A stretch of DNA of 64,000 nt from Faecalibacterium duncaniae (GCF_010509575.1 NZ_CP048437.1:1860001-1924000), one strand, 5' to 3'; positions 33,937-41,163 are shown, counted from the stretch's first letter. A program made the numbers and translations. The notes: a model not told the origin generated them from the sequence alone.

Positions 33937-34234
33937 AAAAATCGGGTGGCTCGATCACGTCCAAGACATTGAGACGGGAGAGGTCATTCAGGAAGGAACG
34001 CCTGTGAGTCAGGTGAATATGAACCACATGGACGAAGGCATTTTCACAAACCGTGAAGCGGTCATTCTCCATGAGGCTCAGATTGCCGACGCGCAGAAAG
34101 AGATTAAGGTGTTGAAGGATGCGACGCTGAACAACATGGTCAACAATGTCTTTCTTATCAACTTCAACACCGTGACCTCGGTCGCGATCACGTCAGGGAT
34201 TTACGACTCTGTGGCGCGAAAAATCTATGTATAA
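33923..34234 (+). CDS. Tail-fibre-like accessory protein
   Basis: The 103-residue protein starts MKAYEKIGWLDHVQDIETGE and contains QEGTPVSQVNMNHMDEGIFT, a pattern I associate with N-terminal segments of Clostridia phage tail fibres, then a coiled coil (EAQIADAQKEIKVLKDATLN). It may be a short fibre that holds the variable tip. Function is inferred from sequence style and location. Confidence 0.55.
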   Translation: MKAYEKIGWLDHVQDIETGEVIQEGTPVSQVNMNHMDEGIFTNREAVILHEAQIADAQKEIKVLKDATLNNMVNNVFLINFNTVTSVAITSGIYDSVARKIYV

Positions 34235-34544
34235 GGTCGCTTGCAGCCGCAAGGAAGCAAGCTGCATCATCGGGAGCTTGCTCGTGGAGCTGGCCCCGGT
34301 ATGCGAGAAGTGCGGCGGGTTGCCGGATGGCGTGCTGAACCTGCAGACGGAGGCGGGGCTGTCCCTCACAGGGGACGCCGACGTCCTCATCACAGGGCAC
34401 AGCATCATCAGCGGCAAGCCTGTCAGGATCAAACTCACGGACTACGGCTTCGAATATTATGGTGATCACGCCGAGCTTGCCCGCGTTCGGGAAAAGAGGT
34501 GTGTGTATCATGGCAGAGCCGTCAGTCCTACAAAAGAAAACTGA
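34227..34544 (+). CDS. Small protein upstream of avd, unknown
   Basis: The 105-residue frame overlaps its neighbours at both ends (8 bp with the previous gene, 35 bp with avd). It carries a CEKC pair near residue 27 and a beta-rich part (DVLITGHSIISGKPVRIKLT). The overlap with avd suggests translational coupling of tail-tip and DGR genes. Family not recognised. Confidence 0.5.
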   Translation: MYKVACSRKEASCIIGSLLVELAPVCEKCGGLPDGVLNLQTEAGLSLTGDADVLITGHSIISGKPVRIKLTDYGFEYYGDHAELARVREKRCVYHGRAVSPTKEN

Positions 34545-34869
34545 GATATTTCTCGAAAGGGATATATACCCCTTGCTGAAAAACTTCCCCGCCTCCGAGA
34601 AGTTCTCCTTGTGCCAAGAGATCAAGCAATCCTGCTACAAGCTCATCCGAGCGGCTGTTATGGCCAACAACCTCACGAACGTCAACAGACGGCTCATGTG
34701 GCTGGATGAGGCGGACGCAGAGAAGACACTGCTGCTCGTGCTTTTAGGTGTCGCCAAGAACCAGAAGTACATCACGCAGAAGAAACTCTTGGAACTGCAA
34801 GGAAAGCTCGAGGAGATCGGGCGCATCATTGGAGGACTGCAAAAGTTCTTCATCAACAACCGAAAATAG
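34510..34869 (+). CDS. avd: DGR accessory variability determinant (Avd)
   Basis: The 119-residue basic protein is entirely helical with the four-helix-bundle look of Avd: EIFLERDIYPLLKNFPASEK, FSLCQEIKQSCYKLIRAAVM and a C-terminal helix GKLEEIGRIIGGLQKFFIN. In the Bordetella phage DGR, Avd forms a pentamer that binds reverse transcriptase and template RNA and is required for mutagenic homing. It sits 46 bp ahead of the template repeat and about 360 bp ahead of the reverse transcriptase gene. I chose the ATG at 34510 inside the larger frame because of family length. Confidence 0.88.
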   Translation: MAEPSVLQKKTEIFLERDIYPLLKNFPASEKFSLCQEIKQSCYKLIRAAVMANNLTNVNRRLMWLDEADAEKTLLLVLLGVAKNQKYITQKKLLELQGKLEEIGRIIGGLQKFFINNRK

Positions 34870-34914
34870 ACCATCAGAAAAAGTACAGCACCTACTCAGG
34901 GTTATCTCTGTCTG

Positions 34915-35008
34915 GCGTCGAACCGTGCGGTTCGCGGGTACAATTCGGCCCGCAACTGGAACAACAACAATGCTACGAACTCCAACCCGAACGTCGGTTT
35001 CCGCCCCG
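34915..35008 (+). repeat. DGR template repeat (TR)
   Basis: This 94-bp stretch is copied into RNA and then into mutated cDNA. It aligns without gaps to the VR at 36969-37062 (offset 2054). All 11 mismatches fall at adenines of the TR, which has 22; none of the other 72 bases differ. Read in the VR frame, its variable codons are almost all AAC or AAT, the codons that give the widest range after A mutation, and it soon meets a TAG (35014-35016) that is absent from the VR. The 3' end, GTCGGTTTCCGCCCCG, is identical in both copies and matches an initiation-of-homing segment. Confidence 0.97.
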
Positions 35009-35227
35009 CCTTGTAGGTTATTACGTCATCTGCGGCCACGGCTTCAGGTGCGTGTCCTTGTTATACTTCAAGGGAGAGGTAATCCTTCGCCATGTTGAGA
35101 AACGGCGTAAAAACAGTGACTGAGCTTCGCCCGCCCTCTCGTATTGGGAGGCGGAGGGAGGTCTACAATGTGGGTAGCAACCCGCGTCATGGGTGCCAAG
35201 CCGTTCTAAAAGGAAAGGATGCCACGA
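35009..35227 (+). other. DGR spacer between TR and reverse transcriptase gene
   Basis: About 220 bp without a convincing gene. In studied DGRs the RNA downstream of TR is needed to prime and guide cDNA synthesis. Visible folds include a hairpin GTGGGT/ACCCGC around 35172-35187 and CCGCC/GGCGG arms around a CTCTCGTATTG loop near 35131-35156. Confidence 0.6.
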
Positions 35228-36481
35228 ATGACGAAATTCCCCATTATACTCTACAACACAAAGAACACCAAGAAGGCCCTCGTGCCGCCGATCCCTCCAC
35301 CCTCCAGCTATGAGGACGCCGTGGGCTGGTCAGCGATCGAGGCGGGCTACAAGACCGCCTTGCGAGGCAGCCGCAAGTTCACGCGGGAGGCCGTGCTCTA
35401 CGACCTCTATTCCGAGGTGAACAACGTGCGCCTGTGGCGCGATCTCAAGAAAATTGAGAAAACGAGACAGGCGGGCGTTAGTGAGTACACGCCGGGAAAG
35501 TATCGGCACAGGATCATCGTGGAGCCGAAGGAGCGCAGTCTTCACATCCCGCCGCTGCGGGACAAGGTCGTGCAGCTCGTCATCCATCAGGAGCTGCAGA
35601 CGCTCTTTCGCCCGGTATTCGTCAACCGTTCATTTGCGTGTATGTACGGAAAAGGCCCCATCCGAGCTGCCTTCAACGTACAGCATGACATGAGGGTCGC
35701 CCGTATGAAGTGGGGCGACGAGGCGACGGTCATCAAGATCGACGTCCGCAAGTTTTTCTACAGCATCGACCGCAGCGTGCTCAAGCAGATCATCGCGAAG
35801 CGGTTCAAGAAGCTCAAGAAGAAGTACCCCGAGAAATACGAGGACTTCCTCCGTTTTTACAGGCTTCTTTGCAAAGTGATCGACAGCTCGCCGGAGGGTG
35901 AGAGAGGGATTCCGCTGGGAAATGTGAGTTCTCAGGACTTTGCCAACATCTACCTCAACGAGCTCGATCAATTCTGCATCCGCTTCCTCGGTGCGACGCT
36001 CTACACGCGCTACATGGACGATGTCGTCGTCATAGCGCCAAACAAGGAAATCGCCCGGGAGTGGTTAGCAAAGATCAAGGTGTTCCTCCAAGAGAGACTG
36101 CACCTTGAGACCAACCAGAAGACCAAGATTTTCTATGTGCGGCAGGGCGTGAACGCCTACGGCTTCAAAATCAAAGCGACGCATCTGCTTCTCCGTACCG
36201 AGTCGAAACGGCGGGAGAAGCGGCGCATCAAGCGGATGATGGAGAAGCTGCAGAAGGGCACGATCACGAAGGCGGCGATCGTCCAATCGGTCAATTCGTG
36301 GCTCGGCTTCGCCCGATGGGCTTGCGCCTACAATCTGGCGAAGAAGATATTCGCTCCCTACCGCTTTATCAAAACGGAAGGAGAGATCCCTTATGGCGCA
36401 ATATCTCGGAACCGTCAAGCTCGGCGGATTCTACAACAACGGCGCAATTCTCAAGCGGCCCACAAAGCCGTGGCGGCCTGA
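35228..36481 (+). CDS. DGR reverse transcriptase
   Basis: This 417-residue enzyme copies the TR transcript into cDNA while misincorporating at adenines. Core signs are YRHRIIVEPKERSLHIPPLR (early motif), VIKIDVRKFFYSID (motif A), LGNVSSQ (230-236, the DGR form of motif 4) and the catalytic YMDD (262-265). A thumb-like basic C-terminus follows. No maturase or endonuclease domain is present, unlike group II intron enzymes. The ATG at 35228 has AAAGGAAAGG at good distance; an ATG at 35219 is too close. The 3' end overlaps the variable protein gene by 89 bp. Confidence 0.95.
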   Translation: MTKFPIILYNTKNTKKALVPPIPPPSSYEDAVGWSAIEAGYKTALRGSRKFTREAVLYDLYSEVNNVRLWRDLKKIEKTRQAGVSEYTPGKYRHRIIVEPKERSLHIPPLRDKVVQLVIHQELQTLFRPVFVNRSFACMYGKGPIRAAFNVQHDMRVARMKWGDEATVIKIDVRKFFYSIDRSVLKQIIAKRFKKLKKKYPEKYEDFLRFYRLLCKVIDSSPEGERGIPLGNVSSQDFANIYLNELDQFCIRFLGATLYTRYMDDVVVIAPNKEIAREWLAKIKVFLQERLHLETNQKTKIFYVRQGVNAYGFKIKATHLLLRTESKRREKRRIKRMMEKLQKGTITKAAIVQSVNSWLGFARWACAYNLAKKIFAPYRFIKTEGEIPYGAISRNRQARRILQQRRNSQAAHKAVAA

Positions 36482-38249
36482 CGACTCCGCAGGCGGGAAC
36501 AGCGGCTACGGAGACATCCCACAGATGTCCGGCAGCATGGCGAACTACACCTTCGGAGACACTCCCAGCGCGGACGCGAACAAGCTCCAATGGGTCAAGA
36601 TCAAGGACGGGGACAAAACCCTCCTCATTTGCGACCGCGTCATTCTGGTCAGCGTCTCGTGGGATGACTTGAACGGGCAGGGCTATGTCACCGGAAAGAC
36701 CATCACCATCGACGGGGCAAAGTACAAGTGCCGCCTCCTCACCGGAGGCAGCAACCGGCGGAATAACGACTGGTATGCCGGAGGAACACCTACCAATAAC
36801 GAGTGGGACAGGTTCATCACCCGCGAGGAAGTCATCACCGGACTCCCTGCCCCGGTTTCCTCTGACCTGGACACCAACCTCAACACGACCGATCACAACA
36901 GTCCCCATAATCAGCTTTGGCATTGGGCGGGCGTGTATTCCTGGTGTCAAGAGACCTGGGCGGAGAACGCGTCGATCCGTGCGGTTCGCGGGTACTATTC
37001 GGCCCGCCACTGGGACAACCTCAATGCTGCGTACTCCCTCCCGACCGTCGGTTTCCGCCCCGTCCTTGAAATCCTGAACACTGACCCTCTGATCTCTGAC
37101 AGTGACAGAGACCTCGGAGATAAGAACAGCAATTTTACGATCACCTACACGGTCGATGACGCCGACTCCGGCGACGTCTTGACGGCGACGGAGTCGCTCG
37201 ATGGGCAAACGACGAAGTCGTTTGCCCCGACGCGAAATTTGGTAAACACCATCTCTGTCGATGTCGACTCCCTGAGTCTCGGTAAACACACCGTCAAGGT
37301 CGTCGTCAGCGATGGACAGGGCGGCACAGCGACCCGGACGTGGACGTTCACCCGCACAAACTCCGCACCGACCATTTCCGGCAGCGACGGCAACCTCGGA
37401 GATAAGAACCTCGGCTTCACCTATGCCTACACCATTGACGATGCGGACGGCGACACACTGACCGTCGTGGAGGAACTCAACGACGAGACGATTCGCACGA
37501 TCAACAATGCGCCCAAGGGCGAGGAGCTGACCGTGACGATCACCTCCGAGAAGCTCTATGCGCTGGGGCTTAATTCGGTCAACACCCTCAAGATCACCGT
37601 CACGGACGGCAAGGGCGGTACGGCCTACCGTCGCGTCACCTTCAAACGCACAAACTCCGCACCGACGATCTCCGGGCAGGACAAGGCCCTCGGTCTGAAG
37701 AACGGGAGTTTCGCAGAGAATTACACCGTGAGCGACGTTGAGGGCGACAATGTGGTCGTCACCGAGTTCGTGGATGACGTGCAGATCCGCAGCTATCAAG
37801 CAACGCTGGGGCAGCAGGAAACGATCGAGCTGACCCGAGAGAAGTGGCTCTCGCTTACCAATGGACAACACCAGCTCCGCATCGAGGCGGTCGACGGCAA
37901 CTTCGCCACCAGCGTCCGTGTATTCTCCTTCAGCAAGAAAGAGACAGTCATTAAGTTCGAGCTGGTCGCGCCGGAGGAGACCGATGCAGCGGCGACTAAG
38001 GTGCTCGTGACGCCGACGTGGAAGATCGAGGGCGCGGTCGCCAAGGTGGAGGCGTGCAACAACGGTTTTGACGCCGTTCCCACATGGGAGGACATCACGG
38101 CGATGGTGCAGATCAACCGTGTCTACAACTTCACCAACAAGACCAAGACCGCGAGCAAGTGGGGCGTGAATATCCGTTTCACCATCACAAAGAATGAGGG
38201 CTTCGAGGGTGAAGTCTCCATCTCGGGCTTCGGAGGTGCGTATGAATAA
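36393..38249 (+). CDS. DGR target: variable tail receptor-binding-type protein with Ig-like repeats
   Basis: The 618-residue protein is the DGR target. Residues 1-230 form a C-type-lectin/FGE-like domain (MAQYLGTVKLGGFYNNGAIL, DWYAGGTPTNNEWDRFITRE) whose ligand face is the VR, residues 193-224, ending in the typical VGFRPVLEIL. Three Ig/cadherin-like repeats follow, beginning LISDSDRDLGDKNSNF, TISGSDGNLGDKNLGF and TISGQDKALGLKNGSF, then a beta-rich C-terminal domain of about 110 residues. The VR is thus not at the C-terminus, unlike Mtd of Bordetella phage. It most likely sits at the tail tip and binds the host surface. Its start lies inside the reverse transcriptase gene. Confidence 0.9.
   Translation: MAQYLGTVKLGGFYNNGAILKRPTKPWRPDDSAGGNSGYGDIPQMSGSMANYTFGDTPSADANKLQWVKIKDGDKTLLICDRVILVSVSWDDLNGQGYVTGKTITIDGAKYKCRLLTGGSNRRNNDWYAGGTPTNNEWDRFITREEVITGLPAPVSSDLDTNLNTTDHNSPHNQLWHWAGVYSWCQETWAENASIRAVRGYYSARHWDNLNAAYSLPTVGFRPVLEILNTDPLISDSDRDLGDKNSNFTITYTVDDADSGDVLTATESLDGQTTKSFAPTRNLVNTISVDVDSLSLGKHTVKVVVSDGQGGTATRTWTFTRTNSAPTISGSDGNLGDKNLGFTYAYTIDDADGDTLTVVEELNDETIRTINNAPKGEELTVTITSEKLYALGLNSVNTLKITVTDGKGGTAYRRVTFKRTNSAPTISGQDKALGLKNGSFAENYTVSDVEGDNVVVTEFVDDVQIRSYQATLGQQETIELTREKWLSLTNGQHQLRIEAVDGNFATSVRVFSFSKKETVIKFELVAPEETDAAATKVLVTPTWKIEGAVAKVEACNNGFDAVPTWEDITAMVQINRVYNFTNKTKTASKWGVNIRFTITKNEGFEGEVSISGFGGAYE
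36969..37062 (+). repeat. DGR variable repeat (VR)
   Basis: This is the mutated copy of TR, codons 193-224 of the tail protein. Changes from TR are Asn to Ile, Tyr, His, Asp, Leu, Tyr, Leu and Thr, plus Thr to Ala; two Asn positions are still as in TR. Two codons show double A changes (AAC to CTC). The invariant last 16 bases mark the homing boundary. Confidence 0.96.
37093..37111. repeat. Hairpin 30 bp downstream of VR
   Basis: TCTCTG (37093-37098) and CAGAGA (37106-37111) form a 6-bp stem with a 7-base loop. Some DGRs need a DNA hairpin just after the VR for efficient homing. This one is farther away and smaller than the Bordetella example. Confidence 0.45.
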
Positions 38250-38445
38250 AGCTATGAAGTATTTGACTCCGAAAAAACCTATCTCCAAGATCGCCCGTGA
38301 CCGGGCAGAGGAGATGGAAGAACGGAATGTCGACCTCTACGAGGCGATCGCTGGACTCTTTGAAGAGCTGGCTGCGCTGGAACAGTCCAACGCGGAGCTG
38401 AAAGCCCGTGTTGAAATGCTTGAAAAAGGAGGTAAGCAGAAATGA
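38242..38445 (+). CDS. Small coiled-coil late protein
   Basis: A 67-residue protein with a basic start (MNKAMKYLTPKKPISKIARD) and a coiled coil (EELAALEQSNAELKARVEML). Its ATG overlaps the stop of the variable tail protein. It could be a chaperone or trimerisation partner for the tail-tip protein, in line with chaperones encoded after fibre genes, but this is inference. Confidence 0.6.
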   Translation: MNKAMKYLTPKKPISKIARDRAEEMEERNVDLYEAIAGLFEELAALEQSNAELKARVEMLEKGGKQK

Positions 38446-38582
38446 AGGTTAAGACCTATATGATCGCCGTCTATGCCGTTCTCGTCAAGAACGGCAAGCG
38501 CGAGATCGAGGAGCTTCCCGAAGCCTATATCATTCCTGTTGCTGAGTATTTGGCTACTCAGGAAGAAGCTACCAACGAATGA
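38442..38582 (+). CDS. Very small phage protein, CD1375-like
   Basis: A 46-residue protein (MKVKTYMIAVYAVLVKNGKR, then IEELPEAYIIPVAEYLAT) overlapping the previous gene by 4 bp, with AAAGGAGG upstream. The sequence is like the CD1375 family of tiny proteins found at the end of tail modules in Clostridia phages; the role is unknown. It is the last gene of the prophage. Confidence 0.7.
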   Translation: MKVKTYMIAVYAVLVKNGKREIEELPEAYIIPVAEYLATQEEATNE

Positions 38583-38646
38583 GATAAGCGGTGAAGCAAA
38601 AACCCCGAGGTAAAGGCAGTTTACATCTTTCCCGGGCAACCACAAA

Positions 38647-38708
38647 GGCTCGTCCCGCAGTACACGCAGACCACCTTGAAGGGGGCCGCGTTTGCTGTTG
38701 GACGAGCC
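38647..38708 (+). terminator. Structured element closing the late operon
   Basis: A perfect 9-bp stem GGCTCGTCC/GGACGAGCC (38647-38655 with 38700-38708) holds a 44-base loop and is followed by TAAGATTTTCTTCTT. It may be a late terminator or a small stable RNA. A second imperfect hairpin lies just upstream (38600-38635). Confidence 0.5.
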
Positions 38709-38737
38709 TAAGATTTTCTTCTTAGAACGGCGCTATT

Positions 38738-38786
38738 TTTTCTCAATTATCCTGTCCGAATTTCTCAAAAATCGTGTCGCGCTACA
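38738..38786 (-). repeat. Right terminal inverted repeat with sites R1 and R2
   Basis: Read inward from 38786 the end is TGTAGCGCG, then ACACGATTTTTGAGAAAT (R1, 38777-38760), then ACAGGATAATTGAGAAAA (R2, 38755-38738). Both match the left site ACAGGATATTTGAGAAAT, and R1 is spaced from the end exactly like L1. Confidence 0.75.
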
Positions 38787-38791
38787 CCTGG
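38787..38791. repeat. Right copy of the 5-bp target-site duplication
   Basis: CCTGG directly follows the CA right terminus and matches 2146-2150. Confidence 0.9.
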
Positions 38792-39356
38792 CATTGGCGC
38801 AGGCCCGGGTCACGGCATCCCGGTAACGGTCCACTGCAATGGTGCACCCGCTCAGCAGGTCGGCATCCGTGGGCTTGCCGTCTTTATCCACTTTGAGCAT
38901 GGAGACCTGTTCCGGGGTCATGCCGATCAGGTAACTGGCAAAGGCATCCGCCTGTTCCGCCCAGCCCTTTTTCAGGGAAGAGACCTCGGCCAGCGGGTAA
39001 TCGTCCCCCTTCTGCCGCTTGGTGCGCCAGTCGGTGGGCAGGGTCACATGGCCGGTGCTGTCCGCCGAAACAGACACTTCCAGCTCGTCCAGCAGAACAC
39101 TTTCCAGTTTCCCCTCGCCATCCAGCAGGACAGCGGCCGCTGCCAGCTCAATTTTCCCTGCCCTGTCCTGATCGGTGGCCTCTGTCACCACACCCAGACC
39201 GGTTTTCCATGCCGCTGTCTGGGTCTGTGCGGAGGATGTGCTGCTTCCGCTCATGCTGCCGGAGCTGCCCGACCCGGCGTTCGTTTTGCCGCAGGCGGTC
39301 AGCAGCAGCGCCGCCGCCATGGCACAGCTCCAAAGAGCCCGATGGTTCTGATTCAT
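38787..39356 (-). pseudogene. 5' half of the lipoprotein gene split by the prophage
   Basis: The first 190 codons encode a lipoprotein signal (MNQNHRALWSCAMAAALLLTAC) with the lipobox LLTAC, a Gly/Ser linker, and one repeat unit (KGDDYPLAEVSSLKKGWAEQ). The start at 39356 follows AAAGGGAG. After the junction the frame runs 18 codons into phage DNA (RCSATRFLRNSD...) to a TAG at 38733, so a chimeric truncated lipoprotein could still be exported. The 3' half is at 1702-2150. The function of the intact protein is unknown; the duplicated pattern recalls FMN-binding-type exported proteins only loosely. Confidence 0.85.
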
Positions 39357-39558
39357 AGATACGCTCCCTTTCCACACGGCCCGTTGGGCCTTTGCCCCAT
39401 AGTATGTCCAGAAGAGCGTAAGATTACGCAGCCGACGGGAGTTTTCCAAAGCAAGTGTCCGCTGGGGTGGGACCCTGTTGCCGCAGGCAATAGGGCGGGC
39501 GATGGAATGGCCCGTTTCACTTGCGTGGAAAAGCTCCCCGAGTGCTGCGCGCAGCCGC

Positions 39559-41088
39559 TTACATCAACGGACTCAGCAGCCGCAGCACGCTGTCCAGTGC
39601 TGTGCCCGGCAGATTGGTGCGGCAGTCGGACCGCATGATCTCCCGGCACTGCGGCAGGGTGCGCTCCACATCCTTCCGCAGAGCGGCGATCTGGCTGTTA
39701 TGGAAGAGCAGTGTTCCGCACTCAAAATGGAGAAACAGGCTCCGGTAATCCATATTGATGCTGCCCACCACGGCCACGCGGTCATCGCTGACATAGCACT
39801 TGGCGTGGAGGAAACCGGGCGTGAATTCATAAATGCGCACGCCCGCCCTGAGCAGGGGCAGATAGTAGGAACGGCTGAGCCGGAACACCAGCTTCTTATC
39901 CGGGATCCCAGGCAGGATGAGCCGCACGTCCACCCCGCGCTTGGCCGCACTTTTCAGAGCATCCAGCATCTCCTCGCCCACGGCCAGGTAGGGCGTATAG
40001 ATATAAACATATCTCTGGGCCTGAGAGAGGATGTCCAGATAGACCGTCTCGGCCAGCGGCTCCTCATCCAGCGGACTGTCCGCGTAGGGCTGCACCACGC
40101 CATCCTGCACTGCGGGCAGGCGGGTGGGCGCAAAGGCGGTGTAATCGGTCTCCTGCGGGCGGAAGGCGTTCCATACATTGAGGAACATCACGGTAAAGTT
40201 CCAGACAGCGGCTCCTTCCAGCCGGATGGCCGCATCCTTCCAGTAGCCAAAGCGCTGCTCTGCATTGATATACTCATCCGCCAGATTCACGCCACCGGTG
40301 TAGGCCACATTGCCGTCAACCACCACGATCTTGCGGTGGTCGCGGTGGTTCATCACCAGCGAGACCAGCGGCACCACCGGGTTGAAAGGGATGCAGCGGA
40401 TATGCGCCCTCTCCATGCGGATGACAAAATCACTGGGCAGGCCCAGCAGGCTGCCAAAATCATCGTAGATCAGCCGCACATCCACGCCCTGGGCGGCCTT
40501 GCGGCGGAGGATCTGCTCCACACCGTCCCACATTTTGCCGGAACGGAGGATAAAAAATTCCAGAAAGATAAATTTTTCCGCCTTGTCCAGATCCGCCAGC
40601 AGCTGGGGATACATCTCCTCCCCGCAGGAAAAGTAGTGAGCAGCGGTATCCCTCCAGGCCGGATACGGCCCGAACTTTGCCACATAGCGGCTCAGGTTCC
40701 GGCTGGAGATATCCAGCGCATCGGTCTGGCCCTCGGGCTGGGCAAGCTCAGTCTGATGGGCCTGTTCCACCTTCTGCATCCGCTCCCGCAGATGCTTGGC
40801 GGGGGCCTTGTTGCCAAAAGCCAGATAAAGCGCGCCGCCCAGCAGGGGCAGAAGGCCGATCAGAACGATCCAGCCGATCTTATAAGCGCTGTTTTCATCC
40901 TTGCGCACCAGATACAGCACGATCAGGATGCTCAGCGCCTTCAGGGCACCGTTCAGCCAGACCCGCCCCGCCGTGAACGACCAGAACGCCCAGAGCAGCC
41001 AGAGCACCTGTAAAGCCACCAGCACCACTGTGATCGTGACACGGTTGAAGATGCGGCTGAAAAACTTGACGATAGGCAATCTGAACAT
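39559..41088 (-). CDS. cls: Cardiolipin synthase, phospholipase D type
   Basis: This membrane enzyme joins two phosphatidylglycerol molecules into cardiolipin. The 509-residue protein has two N-terminal transmembrane helices (residues 17-38 and 68-90), an N-terminal PLDNc-type region (NGALKALSILIVLYLVRKDE) and two HKD motifs: HRDHRKIVVVDG near residue 236 and HAKCYVSDD near residue 428, each with the following GG/GS-N residues (GGVNLAD; GSINMD). Length is typical. GGGAGGG precedes the ATG at 41088. It is followed by the interrupted lipoprotein gene in the same direction. Confidence 0.92.
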   Translation of the reverse strand: MFRLPIVKFFSRIFNRVTITVVLVALQVLWLLWAFWSFTAGRVWLNGALKALSILIVLYLVRKDENSAYKIGWIVLIGLLPLLGGALYLAFGNKAPAKHLRERMQKVEQAHQTELAQPEGQTDALDISSRNLSRYVAKFGPYPAWRDTAAHYFSCGEEMYPQLLADLDKAEKFIFLEFFILRSGKMWDGVEQILRRKAAQGVDVRLIYDDFGSLLGLPSDFVIRMERAHIRCIPFNPVVPLVSLVMNHRDHRKIVVVDGNVAYTGGVNLADEYINAEQRFGYWKDAAIRLEGAAVWNFTVMFLNVWNAFRPQETDYTAFAPTRLPAVQDGVVQPYADSPLDEEPLAETVYLDILSQAQRYVYIYTPYLAVGEEMLDALKSAAKRGVDVRLILPGIPDKKLVFRLSRSYYLPLLRAGVRIYEFTPGFLHAKCYVSDDRVAVVGSINMDYRSLFLHFECGTLLFHNSQIAALRKDVERTLPQCREIMRSDCRTNLPGTALDSVLRLLSPLM

Positions 41089-41163
41089 GTGGTATCCCTC
41101 CCCTGCCGCCCACGGCGATTTTTGATGCTGTTAGTATAGCGCAGAGCGGAAGATTTTGCAAAC

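Larger units (their letters stand above)
2151..38786 (+). mobile_element. Complete Mu-like transposable prophage carrying a diversity-generating retroelement
   Basis: The element is 36,636 bp, starts with TG, ends with CA, has imperfect terminal inverted repeats and is flanked by a 5-bp duplication inside a host gene. It encodes a repressor, a MuA-type DDE transposase, a MuB-type ATPase, Gam, GemA, a Mor-like activator, endolysin, holins, the head set seen in Mu (DUF3486 small terminase, TerL, DUF935 portal, MuF, I-type protease, T-type capsid) and a contractile tail. All structural genes are intact frames. Late genes end with a DGR acting on a tail protein. No C-type second activator, mom gene or invertible tail-fibre segment was seen. 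Confidence 0.95.

Noticed and set aside
34748..35098. A 116-codon frame spanning TR
   Set aside because: It overlaps avd and the template RNA in another frame and has no start signal; TR is non-coding in function.
35228..36481. Group II intron or retron origin of the reverse transcriptase
   Set aside because: There is no maturase or endonuclease domain and no intron structure; a TR/VR pair and Avd are present, and motif 4 is of DGR type.
33607..38582. Mu G-type invertible tail-fibre segment
   Set aside because: No invertase gene and no inverted crossover sites around the tail-tip genes; variation here is by the DGR.
39478..41013. A 511-codon open frame on the plus strand
   Set aside because: Antisense to the cardiolipin synthase gene, which has both HKD motifs.
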